The position numbers and the translations under genes are program-made. Shown one piece after another: positions 23,103 through 34,794 of a DNA stretch of 64,000 nt. Origin of the DNA: Hemibagrus wyckioides (Eukaryota; Chordata; Actinopteri; Siluriformes; Bagridae); the NCBI RefSeq assembly GCF_019097595.1, contig NC_080710.1:30031780-30095779 (forward strand), read 5' to 3'. Position 1 is the first letter of the stretch, and each line of letters begins with the position of its first letter. A model generated the notes under the pieces. The model was not told the origin of the DNA and searched no databases. It saw only the letters and a program-made list of their open reading frames with translations.

Positions 23103-23499
23103 TTAGTTAGAAGATAATAGATGGTTATTTTATAGAAGATAAAATAGTTTCAGACACACACTGGTGCGTATGTGTACAATTAATCCATCACGAATAAGGT
23201 TTTTGTTTAGATTTGTTATTTTTACATAGCATTTTTGTCAGTATGGGTATTTCAATTCATTGAAGGTGCCAATAATCCTGCAAATTGCTGTGTTAATTAT
23301 GCTATGTATGAATATTTTGATTGTAGCACTAAACGATCCGGTCATCAAACTGCATGATGTTTATTTCCACCAGAGATCCAGAGATAGAAAACAGCATGGT
23401 GTGTGTCTAATTGCAACAATCTTCTCTTCTAAAAGACAATAAAAACCTTTTCTATATTCTGTACACTACTCTAGCACTTTAATCTTAATAGTCATAGAT
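23103..23499. other. No recognisable feature
   Basis: AT-rich. A 60-codon plus frame (23260-23442) has no recognisable domain. Confidence 0.45.
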
Positions 23500-23909
23500 T
23501 ATATACAAATCAATTCCTCCTCCTTCGGAAAAACGCTCCCTCTCTGAGACACGGTAAACAAGAGAAGCACAGCGTTCGATGGATTTATTGCCGCTGACAA
23601 TAAAAATATCATGCTGTCTCCATGATCAAAGATAGCACCGTAATTATGCTCACGGTTTTGAGTGATCCGGTGACAGGCGTGTCCGTTCGACAGCAGTCAG
23701 GAACTTTCTTCTTTCTGGATTTCGGTGCCATGTGACATGTGTCATATGAATGCTGTCATCCAACGCTGTCTGTCTGCAGCTGACACACTTATTTAGATCT
23801 TTCTTTTCCAAGGATGACACTCTTACCAAAGATCCCTGCAGGCCTGCTCAGGCACACGGCATGCTGGTTTATCCAAAATGCATCTCTCTCAGCTTGAATA
23901 TGTGTGTGT

Positions 23910-23944
<35 letters not shown>

Positions 23945-24260
23945 ACATCTTCACTATTCTATAAATATAAACCGACATAACAGAAGAGTGCCACTGGATG
24001 TTTGCTAAGTCTAATCTCATGAGAAATTCGAATGACTTCCAGCGACGAATATCGATCTTTTTTTTCCGATTTCGTCCAAATAACTCGGTAAGAGCGCTCT
24101 AAAGAATATTCATAACGCTGACATTAAGTTGACTAGAAAAAAACAAGGCCCCTGAAATCAATATAAAAACAAACACCTGATGCAGAAATCCTCTCACGCT
24201 TCTACTTTTCATTTTCACTTAATCGCTAGCTGGCTTTCGTGACTTTTGACAGAACAGCAC
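23500..24260. other. Repeat-poor island with a GT array inside, possible conserved non-coding sequence
   Basis: GTTCGATGGATTTATTGCCG, GCACCGTAATTATGCTCACG, GGTAAGAGCGCTCTAAAG and GAATATTCATAACGCTGACA are single-copy-looking, mixed-composition sequence. Only the GT array (23900-23941) is repetitive. The assignment is inference. Confidence 0.28.
23900..23941. repeat. (GT)n microsatellite
   Basis: About 20 GT units with one GG interruption, followed by GCGCAC. Confidence 0.97.
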
Positions 24261-24299
24261 AGCAAAATTCTTAGCATAGCAAAGAAAAAGGATAAATGC

Positions 24300-25090
24300 A
24301 GCAAATTTCAACCAGCGCTAAAGCAATACAGCTTTAGCTAATATTATTCTATCTGACAGTACTTATATAAAATACAAATATAAATAATAATTATAAATTA
24401 CGACCAAATTTCCATTAAAACCCAAGGCTTTGACAGATAACAAGCTAGACAAGAGACAAGAGTTATATCCTGCACCTTATCAAGAAAGAGAACTAGCAGC
24501 AGGAGAACTAGCAATTAGCCACCTCCTGCTAATAAATGTTGAACTAATTAGCTACTAGCTAGCTCCCTGCTGGCACAAGCATTCTAACACTTAACAATTA
24601 GTTCACTAAATACAGCAAAAGCAACATTTTGCTAAAGAAGAATCAAAGGTGTAGATTTAGTGAACTTTATTAGTTATAGTGCTATTAGCTAGTTGCTTGC
24701 CCCTCCTGCCGCAAACATTCTTACACTTTAGATAGCAAAATTAGTTCACTAACTTCTTCCAAGGAAAATCCAGAGAGTAACCTTAGTGGATTTCAGTTAT
24801 TAATTACATTCAGGTAGCTAGCCAGCCAATGCTAACACACTGTGAACTAATATTAGCTACTTGCTAGCTCCTTCTGAGACAAAAACCTAATATTTACAGT
24901 TAGTTAAATATGAATCTAGAGAGTAAAATTAGTCAACATTTAGCAACTATAGTGCTTTGAGAGAGTTATCTAGCTATTAGCTAACCCATGCTAATACATT
25001 ATAAACATCTGCTGACACAAAACCTAGTAATATTTAGCTGGAAAATTATCTCTTGCTTATCAGTAAAACAAAAGTTAGCAAAAGAATAAT
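24300..25090. repeat. Ancient, diverged tandem repeat rich in AGCTAGCT
   Basis: Blocks led by AGCTAGCTCCCTGCTGGCAC (about 24556), AGCTAGTTGCTTGCCCCTCC (24688), AGCTACTTGCTAGCTCCTTC (24855) and AGCTATTAGCTAACCC (24974) are each followed by a CTGxxxCAAAA-like segment and TTAGTTCACTAA or a variant. Spacing is irregular at about 120-170 bp. This points to four old, eroded units. Confidence 0.5.
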
Positions 25091-25206
25091 TTAGGTATTA
25101 ACTGCAGTGTTTTTCAGTTCACAAAGTTTCCAGAGAAACATGATGTCAGGTCAGGTCAAATGTCCTTGTAGATACTCAAAATGGTTTGTGGAACAAATAA
25201 CATCCC

Positions 25207-25209
<3 letters not shown>

Positions 25210-25244
<35 letters not shown>
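25210..25244. repeat. (CA)n microsatellite
   Basis: About 17 uninterrupted AC units. Confidence 0.97.
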
Positions 25245-25248
<4 letters not shown>

Positions 25249-25766
25249 GGCAGACTACATTCTTGATTTCTAAATGTTTTGAAGTGCTTTAAATACTTAT
25301 AATGCTCTACTCGGTTCATGTTGTGTGTCCTCTAAATAGCAAAGACACCAAAGCTAAACAAGTTGTAACACTTTTGAAAAAATAAAATGGTGTATAATCT
25401 GTTATTTTGTACTTTGGAGAATGTGTGCTTTGTTTATCCATTTTAGGTTCTCCTTCAAACTATTTTAAGGAGTTCTACTCTAAATCTAAAGATATTTTTA
25501 GGGAAACAAAAGATGATAGAGTAAATATTTCGTGCCAACGGATAGTCACACAGGCCTTGTCATGACGTGTTTGAAAAACGTCTGTTTGAGCTCAAAAGAT
25601 ATAGGCTAATCAGCCCTTAGCCTCGTGTCTTTGTTATATTCTGTATTTTTATTTTTTATTGGTGGTATTCAGTTCCTCAAATGTCCAGAAAGATCTACCT
25701 GTCCAGAAAGACATTTGTGAACAGTAAATAATGGTAAATAATTATATATTGATGCTAAATATATTG

Positions 25767-25768
<2 letters not shown>
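25245..25768. other. No recognisable feature
   Basis: AT-rich sequence. ATGTCCAGAAAGATCTACCT and GTCCAGAAAGACATT form a short local duplication near 25680-25710. Confidence 0.45.
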
Positions 25769-25797
<29 letters not shown>

Positions 25798-25800
25798 TTA
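25769..25800. repeat. (TTTA)n microsatellite
   Basis: Eight tetranucleotide units. Confidence 0.95.
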
Positions 25801-25959
25801 AACATCATGTATTAATATCCTGCAAGTACCCTTTCCATCCCCTGGTAGCATCTGAAGGTAATTAGCAATATCCTTGCTACAGATTTATTGAATGTGATGT
25901 GGAAAGAAAGAAATATTTTTATGCTCTAGCTACTGTTTAGCAATCCCAGATCCCATTTT

Positions 25960-26230
25960 GAAGGTTAGGCTTTATAGCAAGTGTCCCTCCCCTTTTCATT
26001 CCCTGCACGCTCTTATTTTCCTTCACCTCCCTCCATTAAATGCAGAGAAGGAAGCCACTTCATTACCTATCCCGCTTGATTTGAATTAGCTCTGGAGTCT
26101 CTCACACCTTATTTAATGCTCTGTTTGCATTCGAAAGGCATGTTAGATTTAATTGTGTGTGATTGTTTCACAGGTGCTGCTGTACACTGCTTTCACATGC
26201 TAAGAAGGAGCAAGAATGAAAAACGTACTA
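25960..26230. other. Repeat-poor island, possible conserved non-coding element
   Basis: CTCCCTCCATTAAATGCAGA, CGCTTGATTTGAATTAGCTC and GTTAGATTTAATTGTGTGTG are single-copy-looking words within AT-rich flanks. No repeat match is seen. The regulatory reading is inference. Confidence 0.28.
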
Positions 26231-26334
26231 TAACACTTTGTATAAAGCTGATGTTTATAAGGTTATATTAAAGCTGGATTTGTAGGTTCATAACTTTATG
26301 ACAAACAACATAAATTTATATAAATGGTTATTTT

Positions 26335-26840
26335 CAATTCAATTTATTTGTATTGGGCGTTTAACAATGGATATTGTTTCAAAGAGCTTTACAGAGGCAA
26401 CAGTGGAAAGGAAAATCTTTCTGAGATGATATGAGGAAGAAACCCTGGGAGGAACCAGACTCAGAAGGGAACCTCATCCTCATTTGGGTGACACTGGACG
26501 TGTAAATAATGTCCTTTCTCCAACACTTTATAGTTACGTGGAATTGTGCAACCAAGAGCTCCTGAGGAACGTTCCTGCCGAAGTCTTCGAATGTTCCCTG
26601 ATGAAGACCCAAGCACAAAGCTGACCACTGCAACTGTTCAAAGCTGGCATCCACAGCAGTCTCATGGGTCACAGGCTGTCCATGCAGCTCTATCCCCAGC
26701 AGCAATGAACACCACCAAGCGACAAGACTCCAACCAGGGGTTAGGCATCTGGATGGATCAGGCAGGTCCAGAAAGAAGAAGCAATCACACTGGGAACTCA
26801 GAACACTTTATGAAGGCTAACAACAAGAGGCATTAATTGA
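26335..26840 (-). repeat. Dispersed repeat family Z, long copy
   Basis: In plus orientation it begins with the inverted 3' tail TTCAATTCAATTTATTTGTA and AACAATGGATATTGTTTCAA. It continues through GAGATGATATGAGGAAGAAA, CCTCATCCTCATTTGGGTGA and AACTTTATAGTTACGTGGAA to GTCACAGGCTGTCCATGCAG. The AATTG-repeat tail and GCGCTATACAAATAAA-type end suggest a retroposon. Frames of 96-108 codons on both strands have no recognisable domain. Confidence 0.75.
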
Positions 26841-27252
26841 CACAAAGACCTTTGTCAGTTTTGATAGCAAATTGATGTAATATGGCATAACACATAAGTC
26901 AGAGTTAGTTAGAGAACATACTTCATCATGAAGAGCAAGGATTTATTACAACAAATCTGGGGGGAAAAGTCAGAGAGCAGGTCTCGCTGAGATTAGTCAG
27001 AAAAGCAACAAAGTCCAAGGGTAACTCAGAAGGAACTATTGAGAGACAGAGCTCAGATAGGAGAACCTCTTCACAGGACAATATCCAAAGTACAGTCTAA
27101 GCATGATGTGCTGTTTTTGGCAAAAAGTCTGAGAAGATCATACCCACTCTAAAGCATGGTGATGTTAGCATGATGTTTAAAGTTATCCTTTCCCAATTGA
27201 CCTCCTACTTCCTTTAGTGGAGAGGGAGTTCATTCATTCATTCAACAACCTG
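26841..27252. other. No recognisable feature
   Basis: A-rich spacer with no structure that I recognise. Confidence 0.45.
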
Positions 27253-27413
27253 GGTGGGAATTGGTAGATTAGATGTTTGACTACTGCTCAGAAGGTTGTG
27301 AGTTTGAATCCCAGCTCCACCAAGCTGTCACTGCTGGAGCAAAGGCCTTTAACCCTCAATTGCATAAAATGAGATTTAAAAAAAAATGAAAGTCACTCTG
27401 CAAATGTAAATTG
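27253..27413 (+). mobile_element. V-SINE with deleted tail stem-loop
   Basis: The head TTGACTACTGCTCAGAAGG, B box GGTTGTGAGTTTGAATCCCA, CACCAAGCTGTCACTGCTGG and AACCCTCAATTGCATAAAAT are clear. The tail reads AAAGTCACTCTGCAAATGTA, so the GGATA loop and the 3' arm of the stem have been lost. Confidence 0.85.
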
Positions 27414-27930
27414 GTGGAAGAACAGATAGGAGCCCTGATGCATGCCCTAAGAGATAGTGGATCCAGTCAAGCAATGCTAGAGGATCAGAAAGAGTATGGT
27501 GCCAAGCAGGGTCTGATTTTGGTGGACAGTGGTTACATAATGGCTTTGTAGGCAAGCACCAGCTACAGGGACCCGGTTGAGGGAATGAACAATAGGGTGT
27601 TGTGGGAAAATTTGGGGTTGTTGGAAATAATTTGTGTAGCTGGAATCAGTTTGATTGGATGGCACACAAGTGCAGACCTGCCAACCTTGAAATGGCAAGT
27701 TATTAAACAAGCACCTGAGTTTGCTGACTTTGTATAGCAGTGGCGAGATTCTCTGAATGTTGTAAATGAGAAACTTGCTTGACTGAGTCTTTATAGCAGT
27801 GTGAGGCAAGATTGAAAGTTGGTTGTCCAGGACTACCCCAAGGTTGCATTCAGTGACAGATGGTGAGATCTAAGAGTTGTCCAGGGAGACCACATGGGGA
27901 TACATCTCCAGGAATGTACAGAAGCTTTGC
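27414..27930 (+). repeat. Dispersed repeat family Y, copy 3
   Basis: CAATGCTAGAGGATCAGA and GGCTTTGTAGGCAAGCACCA match the copy at 11680 (GTGCTGGAGGATCTGAGG, CTTTGTAAGCAAGCATCAG). GTCCAGGACTACCCCAAGGT and the GTTGTCCAGGGAGACCACAT block extend it further. It directly follows the V-SINE. Confidence 0.45.
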
Positions 27931-28960
27931 ATTTAGAAAATGTAAGGACAGTCTAAAAAGACTCCTAATACAGCTTTATATCAGCAGAACGCAATGGCAG
28001 TCGACTATGTAGGTGCTATGCCAAACTGATATGAATATTGATGAAAGCAATCTTTATGACTGTTGAAATAAGCCTTTGTAAATGTTTATGTAGATTTTTA
28101 TTGGTCATCATGAATGGTTTATCTGCAGTCCTGTAACCTTATGAGCTTCATGAGCCTTATGAGCACTGCCCTTTAAAGTCTCACCACCACTCTTCACTCC
28201 ATTGGGGTCCAGTTCAACCAAACAAATCTGTGTCAAAATAGAAAGAATGACAGCTGAAGGATCTTAATACTTTTCGTCTTCATCATAATTATCTCCCTAA
28301 AGGCTTGTCCTTGCCCTCCATCTTGTCTATGCATGCCTTTTCTAACTAAATCCTCTCCCAGCATACTTTTATTTCCTTTAGCTTCTCAAAGGTGTCAGAA
28401 TTTTCTGTGTTGTCTTTCTTCATCCTGTTTTCTCCTCCACTCCGATCCTTCCACATGTATATATTATCATAAACAGGGGGCGGATATGCGTCAGGTTGAT
28501 GTTTTTCAGAGGGCAACATTAACATTTCAGAGCCCGCGTGTGTATGTGTGTAGGTGTGATGTATGTGTGTGTGTGTTTGTATGGAGCATGGCGGTAGAGA
28601 GAAGGAACACTACAAAGAGAATCTGGCAGCAGCAGCATGCACCCGGTGCTGTCAGCTCTGATAACACCCCACTGTTGAGAGAGGGAGGGAGTGCACACTC
28701 TTCTTTTCCTCAATGAGGCCTGATTTTGAAGTGCCCTCGTCTGTACTTATACTCTGTAGAGACGTTTTTTAACAACATCGCTCTTGTCCATTCCAATTTG
28801 TACGGTTCAACCTGCTTTATCTGAAGTCTGAAGTTGAAGCATTGTATTCATATTAAATTTTGCTATTAAATTAGACTCTTATTAATTTATATGGCTGTTT
28901 TGGGGGACACACCATTCCTTTTTACATTCCTAGCAAATAATTATGGTTCATCATGGTTCT
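27931..28960. other. No recognisable feature
   Basis: Includes a degenerate GT stretch near 28538-28580. A 127-codon plus frame at 28333-28716 is Ser/Arg-rich with no recognisable domain and is probably chance. Confidence 0.45.
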
Positions 28961-28969
28961 TTCAAAGTA

Positions 28970-29035
28970 CCACCAAGCTGCGACTACTGTGCCCATGGGC
29001 AAGGGCCTGAATTGCTCCAGCCTATTAGAGCTGAC
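28970..29035 (+). mobile_element. V-SINE central fragment
   Basis: CACCAAGCTGCGACTACTGT, GCCCATGGGCAAGGGCCT and AATTGCTCCAGCC match only the central conserved portion. Confidence 0.45.
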
Positions 29036-29039
29036 TTTT

Positions 29040-29680
29040 AACTCTGACCCCAGTCTAACCATGCACACACATACACACCAGTATAATAGTTGATCTATTC
29101 TACTCTGACCTGAACAGCTGATCCAGTCATTGACCTTGCACTTTCGCCCTAGTGTCATGGCTCCCTCAGTACTTTGGCTCCAGTATCATAGCTGACTCTG
29201 CACTCTGACCTTATTATCCTGTCTGACCCTGCACTCTGACCTTATTATCATGTCTGACCCTGCACTCTGACCTTATTATCATGTCTGACCTTGACATCAG
29301 CCTAAGTACCATGGCTGACCTTGCAGACTCACACTTGTGTCATGACTCTCCATGCACTCCAGTATCATAGCTGACCCTTCACTGGGAACTCATTATTATG
29401 TCTGACTCTTCACTTTGGTTCCAGTATCATAGCTAACCCTGCACTGTGACCTATTATCCATGTCTGACCCTGCACTGTGACCTCTTTACCATGTCTGACC
29501 CTGCACTCTGACCTCCTTATCATGTCTCAACCTGCATTCTGATGCCAGTATTATGACTTGACATGCATTCTGACTACAGAAACAATGCTGACCTTGCACT
29601 CTGACCACTCAGTACCAAGGTTAATGATGACCCTGACCTTTATATTATAGGTGAGCCAGCACTCTTACCCTAGCTTTGTA
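29040..29680. repeat. Degenerate minisatellite of CTGACC...CACTCTGACC units
   Basis: Units resemble TTATTATCATGTCTGACCCT followed by GCACTCTGACC, each about 30-40 bp. The cleanest are at about 29210-29290 and 29440-29530. Unit length and sequence drift strongly at both ends. Confidence 0.85.
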
Positions 29681-29730
29681 ACAAAATAGGATATATGTTG
29701 ACAATGCTTACACCTGTACTGTAGTTGCAT

Positions 29731-30038
29731 ATGGGGGAACATGGTGGCTTAGTGATTAACATGTTTGCCATGGGTTGGGGGTTCGTTTCCTGCCTCCACC
29801 TTGTGTATGTGGAGTTTGCATGTTCTCTCTGTACCTTGGGGTTGCCTCTGGGTAAGGAGGTTTCCTCCCCTAGTCAAAATACATGCATTATAGGCTGACT
29901 GGCATCTCTAAGATGTCTGCATGTCTAGTAGTGCCTAGTGTCCCCTCACTTGTCCCCTGCATCCCCTGGGATAGACTCCAGGCTCCCTGCAACTCTGTGT
30001 GGGATAAACAGAACAGAAATTGGATAGATGGATGGATT
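29731..30038 (+). mobile_element. DANA/mermaid-like SINE, near full length
   Basis: The tRNA-like head GGTGGCTTAGTGATTAACAT and GGGTTCGTTTCCTGCC are followed by GTGGAGTTTGCATGTTCTCT, GTAAGGAGGTTTCCTCCCC, GGGATAGACTCCAGGCTCCC and GGGATAAACAGAACAG. The end is GGATAGATGGATGGATT. The order of modules is that of the teleost DANA/mermaid group, here with an expanded ATGG tail. It is the most complete copy in the window. Confidence 0.85.
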
Positions 30039-31189
30039 TTTCATAGAATCAGTTTCTTTTATGAAATTTCATCATTTATGTAACAATTTATCATGTCCCA
30101 GTTTCTGTCAAAATATAATTATTTTACTCTTATAAGGAATTGTAAGAAAAAAACTGTGACCAGAAATCATACTGAATTTGTGCTGTGAGTGTGTTTGTGC
30201 TTCTCTGTGTCGGAGCATCTGTGTCACAGAATAGCATAAGATGTAACATGAGAATTATGACTCACTCTGTTTCACTAGGTTACCTTCATAATATTTTGCC
30301 AAAAGATGGCTTGTGAAAATATGACTGATTATGTTTTCCCATCAAGTACTGTTATGTGACTATTCTGGAAAAGAGCAACAAAATAATGTAATCAAACAAG
30401 CACAGGCTAAACACACAGTTATAATGGGAACTGGATTGTACACTTGCTACAGAGCAGAACATCTGTTTACCATAATGTGTCATTATCAGCCTGGAACAAC
30501 CACCCAGACACTGGTAAGATCTAAAAAACAACCCGAGTAACATCTATAAAACATGATACTACAACTCCATTGTTATTATCAGAATAGAAAAACCTCCCAG
30601 TAATTGTTATGTGCATACCATCTTCCATCTAAAGTAAGGCCACTAATTGAGCTATAAAGAGTCATAAAATTGATGGACATGAGCGTCTGTACTGCACATT
30701 GCTACTGGTACATCTTTGAATAGTGTCATATTTTTTTAAATCTCACACACTGCACAGATTTATTATTTGGCATGTTTATTATGCTTATTTATTTGTATGG
30801 TCACCACTGCAGCCTAAAAAGCATTGAAGCTATAAATGTTATTTGTGTATGGCCTTTAAGTGTGGTTTGACCCTCTCTTTGAATTCGAAGTAAATTAACT
30901 GTGCTTTTCCATTATGGAAAAAAAAAACTAGTTGACTCTTTTTTAGAATTCCTGACCAATGCATAATACATGTACAGCATGTTATTGTTTCGTTTTGTTT
31001 TTTAATATCTTGATCACTTTTTCTGCTATAATTTAGTTTCCATTCAAAAATTCCACAAAACAGGTTACTGAATCCAAAATTCCAGCCCTGTTTCTATTCA
31101 GACTCCAAACGTCTAATCCACTGCAGTCGTTACCTGTATGAAGAATATCCTCAATGGGCCACTCCTCTAATCCATCACCTACGGATCTG
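30039..31189. other. No recognisable feature
   Basis: AT-rich, single-copy-looking sequence. Short frames at 30331-30543 occur on both strands with no recognisable domain. Confidence 0.45.
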
Positions 31190-31500
31190 AACAATGAAAC
31201 ACACAAGCACCATTTTCTAGGGCTCAGGCTCGAGAGACAGACAGATGGTGAGATTAATCAGTAATAAACCCTCTGATGAGCATTACTCCCAGATTTATTA
31301 ATGAGAGCTGTGCACCGGTGCATCTGCACTGGCTGGCTGATTAGTATGCATTCTCCTCTGCACTCTATCGATTAAAACGTTCCGCCATTAGTTTCTTACT
31401 CCATTAATTACCATTTCTGGGTGCGACATTTTCATAAAACTTGTTTAAGGATTATGTTCATGGCCCGATGTTCATGGCACTGTAATAAGTGAAGTTATGG
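31190..31500. other. Candidate conserved non-coding element rich in homeodomain-like motifs
   Basis: Within about 200 bp occur AGATTAATCAGTAATAAACC, TTTATTAATGAG, CTGATTAGTATGCATTC, ATCGATTAAAACG, GCCATTAG and CCATTAATTACCATT. That is an unusual density of TAAT/ATTA cores in an otherwise mixed-composition stretch. TATGCATT also resembles a POU octamer half. Such clustering is typical of vertebrate developmental enhancers, but function is inference. Confidence 0.4.
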
Positions 31501-31845
31501 ATGGCTAAGATTGTGATCGTTATGTTAGGTCTCAATGATTTTGGCCGTGCGGCAGTGTTATTGTGGTGTTCCATGTCATGGAGGTCCTGGTAGAGCTGCA
31601 GTTAGAGCAGATTAATGAAGATGAAAGTGGTGTCATTGTCCTCTGCTGAAACAGAATGGAGATGATTCATCTGAGGAGGTGTGACATTGGTGTTTCTCGG
31701 TCACTTGAGACAAGACAGTTGCAGATACTGAATGACATTATGTCAGGTTTATTTTTGTTGCCTGAGGCCTAACATCCTTTCTCAAGACCAGACAATGTGT
31801 CTTCCTGCAGTGAGCTGCCACTTACACAACAATGTTTGGTTTGTA
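31501..31845. other. No recognisable feature
   Basis: Single-copy-looking sequence up to the left TA of the next MITE. Confidence 0.45.
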
Positions 31846-31847
31846 TA

Positions 31848-32284
31848 CAGTGGAACCTCAGCATACGAATGCCCTCCCTTATGAATTTTCGCCTTAAGAA
31901 TTGAAATTTTGCAAAAAATTTGCATCAGCATACAAAGCATTTTTGGCATACCAACAAACTGAACCGGATGCTGGGAAAGTTGCAAGTACGTCTGGGAGCC
32001 GTTCAAAACATGGGTGGTCTGTTCTGTTTTTAGCCCAAGCTTGGTGGCACGACTTCCTGTGAGGACCCTTGACATGAAATGCTTGGCTTGGGTCAGTTCT
32101 TGTAAGCAGCCATACAGTTTACATACGCTTCATATTGGTAATAATGGTAATATTTTTGGGTGGCTGGAACGGATTATCTGCATTTACATTACTTCTTATG
32201 GGTAAATTTGTTTCACGGTACAAATTTACACCTTAAGAACTCGCCTCCAGGATGAATTAAATTTTCATGCTGAGGTTCCACAGG
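31848..32284. mobile_element. TA-target MITE, copy 2 (Tc1/mariner/pogo-like)
   Basis: The left terminus CAGTGGAACCTCAGCATACG is preceded by TA at 31846. The right terminus is TGCTGAGGTTCCACAGG followed by TA, about 437 bp in all. Both ends carry an inner CTTAAGAA motif (GCCTTAAGAATT and CCTTAAGAACTC). The interior is shared with copies at 8549 and 58791. It encodes no transposase. Confidence 0.85.
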
Positions 32285-34047
32285 TATTATACTCTAACAG
32301 ACCCATGATTTGGCCTTGAGCTGAAAGAGACCATAACTGACTAATGTAATCATCTTTTCTGTTACATTGAAAGGTTTAGAACATTAAAAACTTTCAATTT
32401 CCAAAAATTTCATATCAACATATAGCAGCATAAAAGCAGGTATAAAAAATGATAAGTGATATTTCCATCACATAATCAGGAATACTAGCCTATGGTAGTC
32501 TAAGCCTGGAAACCAACGGAAGGAAAAAGTTTTCCTTGGAGAGGCCTAACAAGCAGCAAACTAGATTAAGAGAGAAAGCCGAGGCAGCCCAAGAAACCTG
32601 AGTAAATTGATATCGATTCTTTTTGGAGCTTTGTTCTTCCAGCACTGCCAGAGGTGTGTCACTATCTCTGTCACCCCATCCTCGACTTTTTCTCTTCTTT
32701 TCATCCAGAGAAATAACCTGACTACTAAGTTTTTCATCTATCATGCCTTTGCTAATTATGTCCTCTCAGCCAGTTTATAGACAGTGGGGGAAGTTTAGAG
32801 AAAACAAGGATGATTCTCGCCCAGCAGACTGTACCTATACCCAACAAAATGGCAACAAGGTCCATTCTTTAATAGTGCTGCTCTCTGAACATCACCCCAG
32901 TCTTTGACATGTTTATAACAAGTTCATTGTAAATTATTTCGCCTCTATAAAGCGAGGGAATGAAAAATGAATTATTGAATGGAGTTTGTCTGAGGAATCC
33001 TAGCAACAGTATTTTCCTTGTTTGCTTAAAATGAATTAAAATGAGCAGCTGCTGGTAAGCAGTGACAAGATTTATCTGAAATAAACAGATGCTGTACTAT
33101 TGGCTAAGTATCATCACATCATGTACAACGGGCCTTTGTCCAGCTGCAAACTGTCATGGCTTTGCCTCACAAGATGATGTAAATTAAGTTCATTTTCTTT
33201 TCATTTTAATAATTCTGACCACCCGTGTTATTTCATTTAAACACTTCATTCATAGAACATTTTTGACCACACAGCCCTGAGGTCTTTTCTATCATCCAGA
33301 AAGACTGACTGCTGACTAAATGGAAAGTAAATGGAGGAAATGGCCTCCTGAAAACCTGCTCTATTCATTCAGTTTCCAAATTTGACATTTTTGTCAATGA
33401 TCCATAATGATTTTCAACAGTCTTAGTTTTACAGCCAGAGTTTCTGGACTATCTGGTTGAGTAAACCAGGCAAATACAATAATACACTATGGAAATTTTA
33501 GCTACAAATTGCAACTACTCCAGAATCAGAAACACTTGGAACCGGTCTGCCTTAGAAGTGTTTTCCCTTTCCTGAGAATCTGATAATGTAGGAAGCCCAC
33601 CTGCTGCTTCTGGAGCTTTGACATGTCCCTAAGCAAGCTCAGCTTCCTAAAAATACTTTCACTCCAAATGTTATAATACACTTTGTAAAATAACTGTTGC
33701 AATACAGAGGTGCCAACATTCCAAACATGAAAAAAGAAACAGAGGGGATGAGACAGACAACTTTTTTACCTAAAAGAGTCCATAATCCCATGCTCATGTT
33801 TTCTATTAGTTTATAAATCGATGGTTGTAAATCCATGGGTCAAAGTTCAACCAAATGAAGTTGGTAGTAAGTAGCATAAATAATTGCTAACAAAACCAAA
33901 AGCACATCTCTTATATTCTGCATACTTTTTCTTTCAATGAAGTGCCTTTTCGATTGGACAAACTTTGTTCATGATCGGTCTGACTAATGCTTTATCTGAA
34001 AACATTCATGTGTCACCAGTATCTCTACAGCAAGGGGTCTAAAATGT
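32285..34047. other. No recognisable feature
   Basis: About 1.8 kb of AT-rich sequence. Small frames such as minus 32490-32744 and minus 33639-33836 have no recognisable domain. No simple repeat of note. Confidence 0.45.
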
Positions 34048-34277
34048 TAAGTTAAGTAGCTTATATTTGTCAAATATGCACAGTAAAATTCTTTCTTCAC
34101 ATATCCCATACTTTGAGGTCAGAGAAGAGGGTCAGCCATGATAAATATCCCATGGAGAAAGGGGGTTGAGGGCTTTGCTCAAGGGCCCAATGGTGGCAGC
34201 TTGGCGGTGCTGGGGCTTAAACCCTTATCTTCCAAACAGCAAACCAGAGCCTTAACCACTTGAGCTACCACTGCCCA
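34048..34277 (-). mobile_element. tRNA-derived SINE (GACAAATAAAG-tail type), near full length
   Basis: On the minus strand the head has an A box TAGCTCAAGTGGTTAAGG and a B-box-like GGGTTTAAGCCCC. GCCAAGCTGCCACCATTGGG and a TTGAGCAAAGCCC middle follow, and it ends GAAAGAATTTTACTGTGC then TTTGACAAATATAAGC. The related copy at 51997 shows that the modules travel together. The head resembles a Leu/Ser-type tRNA, but no folding tRNA is present. Confidence 0.8.
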
Positions 34278-34794
34278 CAATGGTATCCATGGCCCAAAAT
34301 GGTAACTACTACAGCTAGTACCTCTGGCACCACTACATGGTAATTGTTAGCATAAATGGAACAGTCACAGTTTAGCTAGACCAATGCCTATATAAGAGAC
34401 CAATCTTGAGAATGACATATCTCTGTCAGACTTATTTCATAATATGAGCAAATCTTTTCAAATTTTAATATAGATCTAACTCCTCGCATCTTCCTCAAAG
34501 TCTGTTAAAGCTGTTGTCTATTTGGCACCAGCAGTGAGGAGAAGAGAAAATGTCATCAATCTAGTAACATGACTCTTCATAACCCAGGTAACAGGAGCCT
34601 ACTGAGAGGATGTTTTCACAGCATTGTCTAATTGAAAAGCGCAGCAACATGGGAAAAAAGTCATCCTACTTTATAATTATTGTCATGTTAGTCCTCTTTA
34701 ATGACAATAAAAAGAGGTCTGCACTATTAGACTATGTGTGTTTTTTAACCAACTTAGTTACCTAATACCTAACAGTTACCTAATTGTTTGACCC
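34278..34794. other. No recognisable feature
   Basis: AT-rich spacer. AATGACAATAAAAAGAGGTC near 34700 resembles a retroposon tail, but no body is recognisable. Confidence 0.4.

Noticed and set aside
26379..26836. Overlapping 96-108 codon frames as possible retroelement coding sequence
   Set aside because: They lie in family Z, are not preserved in the other Z copies and show no reverse-transcriptase or other recognisable motif.
28333..28716. 127-codon open frame
   Set aside because: No recognisable domain, and it spans a degenerate GT run.
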